Source of the DNA: Pseudomonadota bacterium | GTDB lineage: Bacteria > Pseudomonadota > Alphaproteobacteria > Sphingomonadales > Sphingomonadaceae | DNA length: 5,042 nucleotides | Direction: 5' to 3' | NCBI GenBank assembly: GCA_023392555.1 | Contig: JAEVYW010000314.1 | Span: 1-5,042, forward strand | Shown here: piece after piece, positions 1-5,042 of the stretch | Numbering within the stretch: position 1 is the stretch's first letter | How the letters are laid out: each line of letters starts with the position of its first letter | Made by a program: the position numbers and the translations under genes | The notes under the pieces: generated by a model | The model's input: only the letters and a program-made list of their open reading frames with translations | Databases searched by the model: none | What the model was told of the DNA's origin: nothing

Positions 1-1
1 C

Positions 2-514
2 CTGTTCAACGGCATGCTCGACCGCGCCCGCTGCGATGAGGCGATCGTCTCGCTTGTCGGCGACGTGGACGATGTCGACGCCTGGTTCATCTGCGGCCCC
101 GGCCCGATGATGGACGCCGCGGAAGGCGCGCTTCTCGACCGCAGCGTCGACAAGGACCGCATTCACATCGAGCGCTTCACGGCCGATCGTCCGTCCGCCG
201 CGCTCGCGGAGGAAATGGCGCAGCTTCAGACCAAGGCGGCCGGAACGACTTTGTCGGTCACGCTCGACGGCCGCACGCGGAAGGTACCCTTCACCGAGGC
301 CAACATTCTCGACAGCGCGCGTGCTGCAGGTCTTCCGGCTCCCTTCGCATGCAAGGCCGGCGTGTGCGCCACCTGCCGCGCGAAAGTCGTTGGCGGTAAA
401 GTGGAAATGGCGGCCCGCTACGGCCTCACCGACGAGGAAATTGAGGCCGGCTACGTGCTCACCTGCCAGTCGGTGCCGGACGGCGACGGCGTGGCAGTGG
501 ATTACGACGCCTAA
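2..514 (+). CDS. paaE: Phenylacetyl-CoA epoxidase reductase subunit PaaE, C-terminal part (5' end outside window)
   Basis: The frame is open from base 2, so this is the last 170 residues of a longer protein (PaaE is normally about 350-360 residues). Residue numbers here count from the ATG at base 14, which is internal and not a true start. CGPGPMMDAAEGAL (residues 27-40) is the NAD(P)-binding end of a ferredoxin-NADP reductase-like domain. It is followed by a plant-type [2Fe-2S] domain with ligands C113, C118 and C121 (CKAGVCATC) and C151 (VLTCQS). FNR domain first and ferredoxin domain last is the PaaE order. In the known family the protein passes electrons from NADPH through FAD and the iron-sulphur cluster to the di-iron PaaA epoxidase, which attacks phenylacetyl-CoA in the cytoplasm. 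It is probably the end of a paa gene run upstream, and only 19 bp separate it from the aminotransferase. A related oxygenase reductase of the same architecture cannot be excluded, but the sequence around the cluster (KVEMAARYGLTDEEIEAGYV) is very PaaE-like. Confidence 0.88.
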   Translation: MFNGMLDRARCDEAIVSLVGDVDDVDAWFICGPGPMMDAAEGALLDRSVDKDRIHIERFTADRPSAALAEEMAQLQTKAAGTTLSVTLDGRTRKVPFTEANILDSARAAGLPAPFACKAGVCATCRAKVVGGKVEMAARYGLTDEEIEAGYVLTCQSVPDGDGVAVDYDA

Positions 515-533
515 GTTGCGCTAGAGCCGCCGC

Positions 534-1733
534 ATGCTGAGCGACACGCAGTCGAGGGCGAGGGGGCTCGCCGATCTTCCCGAGGTGCAAAGCGATTCGC
601 TGCTTGCCCTCATCGCGCTTTGCGACGCGGATCCCCGGCCGGAGAAAATCGACGTTGGCGTTGGCGTCTTCCGCGACGGGGAGGGCCGCACACCGATCCT
701 CAAGGTCATCAAGGAAGCCGAAGAGATCCTGCGCCGGACGCAGGAGACCAAGGCCTATCTCGGAAGCGCTGGCGACAAGCGCTTCGCGGAACTGATCAGA
801 CCGATCCTCTTGGGTGAACATGCCGGCGACGAGCGCATTCGCGGGCTACAGACGCCGGGCGGCTGCGGCGCGCTCCGGCTGGGCTTCGAAGTCATCGCGA
901 CGGTCAATCCGGACGCCCGCGTTTTGGTCGGTGTCCCAACCTGGCCGAACCATGCGCCAATCATCCGCTCGGTCGGCCTGCGTATGGTCGAATATCCCTA
1001 TTACGAGCGTGACGGCGGGCGCATTGCGTTCGAGGCCATGATCGCCGCGCTGAACGAGGCGCAGGCGGGCGACGTGGTCTTGCTCCATGGCTGCTGCCAC
1101 AATCCGACGGGCGCGGACCTCGACGACGATCAGTGGGTCGAGGTTACGCGGATCATCGCCGAGCGCGGGCTGCTGCCGTTCGTCGACATCGCCTACCAGG
1201 GCTTCGGCCGCGGACTCGACGAGGATGCGCGAGGGCTTCGCGGGTTGCTGGCCGCGTGCGACGAAGTGATCGCGGCGCAGAGCTGCGACAAGAATTTCAG
1301 CGTCTATCGCGACCGTGTCGGCTCGCTGTTCATCAAGACCGGCTCGAAGGCGGCGACCGATCGCGCCTTTGCCCACGTCTTTCAGCGCGCTCGCGAAATG
1401 TGGTCGATGCCGCCCGATCACGGAGCCGCGGCGGTACGCATCGTTCTCGATACGCCCGAGCTTGCGGAGCGTTGGCATGGCGAACTCGCCGCCATGCGTG
1501 ACCGCATCAACGCCGTTCGCCAGCGCATCGCCGGCGCCGACCCGCGCCTGGCCTATATCGGCAAGCAGTTCGGCATGTTCTCAATGCTTCCGCTCAGCCG
1601 GGACCAAGTGCTCAAGCTGCGCACGGACCACGCGATCTACATGGCCGACAGCGGCCGCTTCAACATCGTCGGCTTGAGCGACGACCAGGTCGAGCGATTT
1701 ACCGCCGCCGTGGTCGACGCGCTGGACGCGTAA
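534..1733 (+). CDS. Class I PLP aminotransferase, aspartate/aromatic amino acid type (AspC/TyrB-like)
   Basis: The 399-residue length is that of AspC/TyrB, and the family signature runs end to end. Visible active-site residues by motif: Y75 (KAYLG), W137 (PTWPNH), N190 (HNPTG), D218 and Y221 (VDIAYQGFG), the Schiff-base lysine K253 (SCDKNF), R261 (RDRVG), R287 (equivalent of the distal-carboxylate arginine, before MWSMPPDHG) and R375 (GRFNIVG, alpha-carboxylate). The known reaction is PLP-dependent amino transfer between aspartate or aromatic amino acids and 2-oxoacids in the cytosol. Retention of the R287 equivalent allows dicarboxylates, and aromatic substrates are common in this group; which is preferred cannot be read from sequence. 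Two residues of the PLP-phosphate cup differ from the norm: C111 stands where TPGGTGAL has Thr, and D252 stands where S-x-S-K has Ser. The ATG at 534 fits the family's N-terminus (GLADLPEVQSDSLLALI). No clear Shine-Dalgarno sequence precedes it. The next gene starts 6 bp after its stop. Confidence 0.92.
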   Translation: MLSDTQSRARGLADLPEVQSDSLLALIALCDADPRPEKIDVGVGVFRDGEGRTPILKVIKEAEEILRRTQETKAYLGSAGDKRFAELIRPILLGEHAGDERIRGLQTPGGCGALRLGFEVIATVNPDARVLVGVPTWPNHAPIIRSVGLRMVEYPYYERDGGRIAFEAMIAALNEAQAGDVVLLHGCCHNPTGADLDDDQWVEVTRIIAERGLLPFVDIAYQGFGRGLDEDARGLRGLLAACDEVIAAQSCDKNFSVYRDRVGSLFIKTGSKAATDRAFAHVFQRAREMWSMPPDHGAAAVRIVLDTPELAERWHGELAAMRDRINAVRQRIAGADPRLAYIGKQFGMFSMLPLSRDQVLKLRTDHAIYMADSGRFNIVGLSDDQVERFTAAVVDALDA

Positions 1734-1739
1734 GCGATC

Positions 1740-3791
1740 ATGGCTGACCGCGACCCGGGCCGGGTGTCTGCCGACGTGGATTGGCGCGAGGTCGCAAGGC
1801 TGGTGCTCACCAGCCGCGAGATGGACCGGATCGAGGAAGAAGAGCTCGTTCCGGCCAAGAAGGTTCTCTACCAGTTCAGCGCGCGCGGCCACGACATGGC
1901 GCAGGTGCTGCTGGGGCTTCACCTCAAGGATGGCGATGCGGCGTGCGGTTACTACCGCTCGCGTCCGCTGCTGCTCGCGCTGGGCGTTCCGCTTGCCGAC
2001 GCGCTTGGCTCGGGCATGGGCCTCGCGGGCGGATATTCCGACGGTCGCGATATCGGCGTCGTGTTCAACTATCCCAACCCGGGTGGCGCCCACGCGCTGC
2101 CGATGTGCGGCGGCGTAGGCGCGCAATACACGCCGGCGGCCGGCTGGGCGCAGGCGATCGCGTACAAGTCGAAGGTGCTAGGCGAGGGGCCGGACGATGC
2201 CATCGCCCTCGTGCTTGGCGGCGACGCAAGCTGTGCCACTGGTGGATTTTGGTCCGCGCTAACGATTGCGACGACGCAACAGTTGCCGCTGCTGATGTAC
2301 GTCGAGGACAACGGCTATGGCATCTCGGTCACGTCCGATTACCAGACGCCGGGGCAGGACATCGCCGCCAACCTCGCCAGCTTCAAAGGTCTGACGATCT
2401 TCAATGGCGACGGGACCGATCCCGAAGAGGCGTCGCGGCTGATCGACGAAGCGGTGCGCCACGTCCGCACCAAGCGCGCGCCGGTTCTTCTTCGCCTTCG
2501 CGTTCCACGCCTCGAAGGGCACAGCTATCAGGATACGCAGGGCTATAAGTCCGAAGACGAGATTGCTGCCGAATGGGCCCGCGATCCGCTGCCGAAGCTG
2601 AAGGCGCACGTCGCCAAGCTTCAGATCGGCGATGAGGAATGGACCCGCTTGGGCGATGAGGTTGCGTGGCAAGTCGGCGCCGCTCGCGCAGAAGCCGAAG
2701 CGCGCGGGGTTTCCTCGCCCGAGGACGTCACCAGCAAGGTCTTCTTCGACAGCGAGATGAGCGAGGTCGGCGGCGGTGCCGGGCTCAGCCTCGATGGCAC
2801 GACGGATGTGCCGAACCCGGAAGGCCAGCGAATCAACATGGTCACCGCGATCCGCCGCGTGCTCGATCAGGAAATCGAGGCCAACCCGCGCGTGCTCGTC
2901 TTCGGCGAGGACGTCGGGCCGAAGGGCGGCGTCCATGCGGTGACGCTCGGCCTTCAGGAGAAGTTCGGGCGCGACCGCGTGTTCGACACGTCTCTCAACG
3001 AAGAGGGCATCGTCGGCCGCGCGGTCGGCATGGCGCTCGCGGGGCTGATGCCAGTGCCCGAAATCCAGTTCCGCAAATATGCCGAGCCTGCGACCGAGCA
3101 GATCAACGATTGCGGCACAATGCGCTGGCGCACGCACAACCGCTTCGCGGCGCCGATGGTGCTTCGTGTGCCGGGTGGCTTCTTCAAATGCGGCGACCCG
3201 TGGCATAGCCAGACCAACGAAGTGCAGTTCGTCCACAATCCCGGCTGGCTTGTCGCGGTGCCGTCGAACGCAGAGGATGCGGTCGGACTGCTGCGCGGTG
3301 CGCTTCGCGGAAACGACCCGGTGCTGTTCTTCGAACATCGCGCGATGCTCGACGACAGCTGGGCGCGACGTCCGTGGCCGGGCGAAAATTACGTCCTTCA
3401 GTTCGGGCGCGCGAAGAAGACTCGCGAAGGCGACAAGATCACCATCGTCACCTGGGGCGCGATGGTGCCGCGCTGCGAGGCGGCGGCGGAGGGCGTCAGC
3501 GCCGACGTGATCGACCTGCGCACGTTGATGCCGTGGGATCGCGAAATGGTGCTCGACAGCGTCCGCCGCACGCGCCGTTGCCTGATCGTCCACGAGGACC
3601 TGCGCACTGGCGGCTTCGGCGCGGAGATCGCCGCAGTGGTCGCCGACGAGGCCTTCCTCGATCTCGACGCGCCGGTCGCGCGGGTGACGATGCCCGACAT
3701 CCCGAGCCCGCATCATCCGCGGCTGATGGAATGGGCGCTGCCGAGCGTGGCGAGCATTCGCTCGGAGATCGACCGGCTGGTGGGTTTCTGA
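1740..3791 (+). CDS. 2-oxoacid dehydrogenase complex E1, fused alpha and beta subunits (thiamine diphosphate-dependent)
   Basis: E1 decarboxylates a 2-oxoacid on thiamine diphosphate and reductively acylates the lipoyl arm of E2. The two usual subunits are joined in one 683-residue chain. The alpha half (about 20-320) has H51 (ARGHDMAQ), YYR at 71-73, the cofactor/metal motif from G161-D162-A163 to N191 (EDNGYGIS) and the GHS loop at 260-262. D162 and N191 are 29 residues apart, as in canonical E1 alpha. A charged linker (about 325-362) leads into the beta half: GEDVG at 389-393, the thiamine-activating glutamate E421 (NEEGIVG), EIQFRKYAEPATEQI at 441-455, H489 (WHSQTNE), then the transketolase C-terminal domain (about 555-680). 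The fusion resembles proteins annotated as 'alpha-ketoacid dehydrogenase subunit alpha/beta', usually assigned to branched-chain substrates. A pyruvate or aromatic 2-oxoacid substrate is equally open. The third residue of the thiamine motif is Ala where Gly (GDG) is usual. The E2 gene follows after 2 bp. The ATG gives a plausible N-terminus, but no strong ribosome site is seen. Confidence 0.92.
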   Translation: MADRDPGRVSADVDWREVARLVLTSREMDRIEEEELVPAKKVLYQFSARGHDMAQVLLGLHLKDGDAACGYYRSRPLLLALGVPLADALGSGMGLAGGYSDGRDIGVVFNYPNPGGAHALPMCGGVGAQYTPAAGWAQAIAYKSKVLGEGPDDAIALVLGGDASCATGGFWSALTIATTQQLPLLMYVEDNGYGISVTSDYQTPGQDIAANLASFKGLTIFNGDGTDPEEASRLIDEAVRHVRTKRAPVLLRLRVPRLEGHSYQDTQGYKSEDEIAAEWARDPLPKLKAHVAKLQIGDEEWTRLGDEVAWQVGAARAEAEARGVSSPEDVTSKVFFDSEMSEVGGGAGLSLDGTTDVPNPEGQRINMVTAIRRVLDQEIEANPRVLVFGEDVGPKGGVHAVTLGLQEKFGRDRVFDTSLNEEGIVGRAVGMALAGLMPVPEIQFRKYAEPATEQINDCGTMRWRTHNRFAAPMVLRVPGGFFKCGDPWHSQTNEVQFVHNPGWLVAVPSNAEDAVGLLRGALRGNDPVLFFEHRAMLDDSWARRPWPGENYVLQFGRAKKTREGDKITIVTWGAMVPRCEAAAEGVSADVIDLRTLMPWDREMVLDSVRRTRRCLIVHEDLRTGGFGAEIAAVVADEAFLDLDAPVARVTMPDIPSPHHPRLMEWALPSVASIRSEIDRLVGF

Positions 3792-3793
3792 CC

Positions 3794-5014
3794 GTGATCG
3801 AAGTCCGCGTTCCCGACGAGCAGGAGGGCACCAAGGCGGTCGTTCGCGCCTGGCTGAAGCAGATTGGCGATACGGTGGCCGTCAACGATCCGCTGGTCGA
3901 ACTCGAGACGGACAAGGTCACACAGGAGGTGCCCGCGCCGGCGGCCGGCGTGCTGAGTGAGATCGTGCTGGCGACGGACGCCGAGGCTGTGCCCGGAGCG
4001 CTGTTGGGGCGGATCGATGCCGCCGGTACTCCTGCGAAGGCAGGAGCCCAGACCGAGCGCGAAGCGCAAGTTGATGATGGCGGTGCCGAAGCGCTTCGCG
4101 CGACTGGACGCCTGCCTTCGCAGGGGAACGGCGAGGCGGAAACTCGCCTCTCACCCTCGGTCCGCCGCGCCTGTCTGCAGCACGGCATCGACCCCGCACG
4201 CATCTCCGGCACGGGCCGTAATGGCCGCATTACTCGCGAAGATGTGGATCGCGCCGTCGCTTCGGCCACGATCGTCACTGCCGGCGAGCCCGCGACGGCT
4301 CAGCCGCGCCAATTCGCGGCGCAGGATATCCCGCATGACCGCGTGCGCCTCGCGATTGCCGAGAACATGGTCCGCGCGGTCACCGACGCGCCGCATGTCA
4401 CCGCGCTCTTCGAGGCCGACTTCTCCGCCGTCGCCGCTCACAAGGCGGCGCTCGCCGCACGCGGACAAAAGCTCAGCTACACCGCCTACATCGTAAAGGC
4501 TGCGGCCGAGGCGATGGCTGTCGCGCCTGCGATCAACGGCCGCTGGGAAAGCGACCGCATCGCAATCTCGCCGACCATCGACGTTGGGGTCGGAACCGCG
4601 CTCGGCGAGAAGGGCCTCGTCGTCCCCGTCGTGAAGAACGTCGGCGCGCTCAGCCTCGAACAGATTGGCGCGAAGCTCGACGATCTCACCCGCCGCGCTC
4701 GCGAGGGGAAGCTCGAGCGCTCCGACGTGTCGGGAGGAAGCTTCACCATCTCCAACCACGGCGTCTCCGGCTCTCTGCTGGCCGCGCCGATCATCCTGCA
4801 CCAGGGGCAGGCCGCGATCCTCGGCGTCGGCAAGCTCGAAAAGCGCGTCGTCGTCCGCCAAATTGATGGGCAGGACGCGATCCTCATCCGTCCGATGGCC
4901 TATGTGACTTTGACCATCGACCATCGCGTCGTCGATGGTCACCAGACCAACGCCTGGCTAACTCGTTTCGTCGAGATTCTAGAGACTTGGCCCGCCCCGG
5001 CTAATCAGCAGTAG
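3794..5014 (+). CDS. 2-oxoacid dehydrogenase complex E2, dihydrolipoamide acyltransferase
   Basis: E2 carries the acyl group from E1 on a swinging lipoyl arm and transfers it to CoA, forming the core of the complex. The 406-residue reading begins at GTG 3794, giving MIEVRVPDEQEGTKA, a normal start for a lipoyl domain. The frame is open further upstream, but only across the E1 beta coding region in another phase. Domains in order: one lipoyl domain (1-75) with the lipoylated lysine K41 (ETDKVTQEV); a linker (76-118) encoded largely by a palindromic repeat; the E3/E1-binding domain (119-156, LSPSVRRACLQHGID and GTGRNGRITREDV); a second Ala/Pro-containing linker; and the catalytic domain (about 175-400) with SFTISNHGVSGSL at 316-328 and the active-site motif H377-R-V-V-D381-G. 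DKVT and GSLL resemble 2-oxoglutarate-type E2 (OdhB) more than branched-chain E2, so motifs do not settle the acyl specificity. Position directly behind E1 makes it that enzyme's partner. The E3 gene is not in the window. Confidence 0.93.
   Translation: MIEVRVPDEQEGTKAVVRAWLKQIGDTVAVNDPLVELETDKVTQEVPAPAAGVLSEIVLATDAEAVPGALLGRIDAAGTPAKAGAQTEREAQVDDGGAEALRATGRLPSQGNGEAETRLSPSVRRACLQHGIDPARISGTGRNGRITREDVDRAVASATIVTAGEPATAQPRQFAAQDIPHDRVRLAIAENMVRAVTDAPHVTALFEADFSAVAAHKAALAARGQKLSYTAYIVKAAAEAMAVAPAINGRWESDRIAISPTIDVGVGTALGEKGLVVPVVKNVGALSLEQIGAKLDDLTRRAREGKLERSDVSGGSFTISNHGVSGSLLAAPIILHQGQAAILGVGKLEKRVVVRQIDGQDAILIRPMAYVTLTIDHRVVDGHQTNAWLTRFVEILETWPAPANQQ
4029..4051 (+). repeat. Left unit of the palindromic element
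   Basis: The unit has its own small hairpin: a 7-bp stem CTCCTGC/GCAGGAG closed over the loop GAAG (4029-4046), followed by CCCAG. The tail CCCAG matches the right unit's tail TCCAG when that unit is reverse-complemented. In the E2 frame it contributes the residues TPAKAGAQ. Confidence 0.8.
4104..4130 (-). repeat. Right unit of the palindromic element, inverted copy
   Basis: On the minus strand this reads the 14-base core CCTGCGAAGGCAGG exactly, followed by CGTCCAG, so it is an inverted copy of the left unit. Its own hairpin has a 5-bp stem (CCTGC/GCAGG) and is weaker than the left one. Beyond the core, towards 4130, similarity to the left unit falls to about half, which marks the probable edge. 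In the E2 frame it contributes residues around GRLPSQGNG. Confidence 0.75.
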
Positions 5015-5042
5015 GAACACTGGTTACAGCCCACTGTTGATC

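Larger units (their letters stand above)
4025..4130. repeat. Nested palindromic repeat element lying in frame inside the E2 gene
   Basis: Two inverted copies of a unit with the core CCTGCGAAGGCAGG form the outer stem: 4031-4051 pairs with 4104-4124, with 19 of 21 positions complementary. An inner perfect 11-base inverted repeat (4057-4067, GCGCGAAGCGC, with 4091-4101) is nested inside and leaves a 23-base apical loop (4068-4090). The whole could fold as a hairpin of about 100 bases in DNA or mRNA. It resembles short dispersed palindromic repeats of sphingomonad genomes that I recall with this core, and is laid out like a REPIN (two inverted REP units). It is read through without a stop as roughly E2 residues 78-113, between the lipoyl and E3-binding domains, where extra linker is tolerated. 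The outer ends are uncertain by several bases. That it arrived by insertion is inferred from its structure and position. Confidence 0.8.

Noticed and set aside
515..533. Promoter or operator between paaE and the aminotransferase
   Set aside because: Nineteen bases are too few for a full promoter, and no operator-like symmetry is visible. Read-through from upstream is simpler.
2259..3716. A 485-codon open frame on the minus strand opposite the E1 gene
   Set aside because: It is the mirror of a well-conserved E1 coding region, and long antisense frames are common in GC-rich genes. Its translation is Arg/Ala/His-rich with no recognisable domain.
3374..3793. Upstream extension of the E2 reading frame over the E1 3' end
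   Set aside because: The extension overlaps conserved E1 beta C-terminal domain sequence in another phase and translates to Arg-rich low-information sequence. The lipoyl domain begins right after GTG 3794.
4029..4046. Hairpin CTCCTGC-GAAG-GCAGGAG as a transcription terminator
   Set aside because: It lies inside the E2 coding sequence, has no following T-run, and is better explained as one unit of the palindromic repeat.
3496..4278. A 260-codon minus-strand open frame across the E1/E2 junction
   Set aside because: It lies entirely over coding sequence with clear family matches on the plus strand, and its Ser/Arg/Pro-rich translation has no domain.
4151..4942. A 263-codon minus-strand open frame opposite the E2 catalytic domain
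   Set aside because: It is opposite the conserved E2 catalytic domain, and its Asp/Arg-rich translation is typical of an antisense shadow.
5015..5042. Terminator or start of an E3 gene after E2
   Set aside because: The 28 remaining bases show no inverted repeat with a T-run and no supported start codon with coding sequence.

Overview
The window is GC-rich and densely coding. It holds four consecutive plus-strand genes with almost no space between them (gaps of 19, 6 and 2 bp), which reads as one transcription unit. GC-rich codon use, a fused E1 alpha/beta 2-oxoacid dehydrogenase and a CCTGCGAAGGCAGG palindromic repeat all point to an alphaproteobacterium, most likely a sphingomonad. That assignment rests on recognition from memory, not on a search.

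Layout: (1) 2-514 is the C-terminal part of a ferredoxin-reductase-type electron-transfer protein with a plant-type [2Fe-2S] domain, best matched to PaaE, the reductase of the phenylacetyl-CoA epoxidase. Its N-terminus lies outside the window. (2) 534-1733 is a complete class I PLP aminotransferase of the aspartate/aromatic (AspC/TyrB) type. (3) 1740-3791 is a complete E1 component of a 2-oxoacid dehydrogenase complex, with alpha and beta subunits fused in one 683-residue chain. (4) 3794-5014 is the matching E2 acyltransferase (lipoyl domain, E3-binding domain, catalytic domain), best started at a GTG two bases after the E1 stop. The last 28 bases hold nothing recognisable, and no E3 (lipoamide dehydrogenase) gene is visible.

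How they may work together: an aromatic aminotransferase could turn phenylalanine into phenylpyruvate. A 2-oxoacid dehydrogenase could then convert phenylpyruvate directly to phenylacetyl-CoA, and PaaE-fed epoxidase attacks the ring of that same CoA ester. If true, the operon would carry phenylalanine to ring-epoxidised CoA ester without phenylacetaldehyde, free phenylacetate or the PaaK ligase. The conservative alternative is an ordinary branched-chain 2-oxoacid dehydrogenase next to unrelated catabolic genes.

The most unusual DNA feature is a roughly 100-base nested palindrome (about 4025-4130) lying in frame inside the E2 gene. It encodes about 35 residues of the linker between the lipoyl and E3-binding domains and looks like a dispersed palindromic repeat domesticated as coding sequence.
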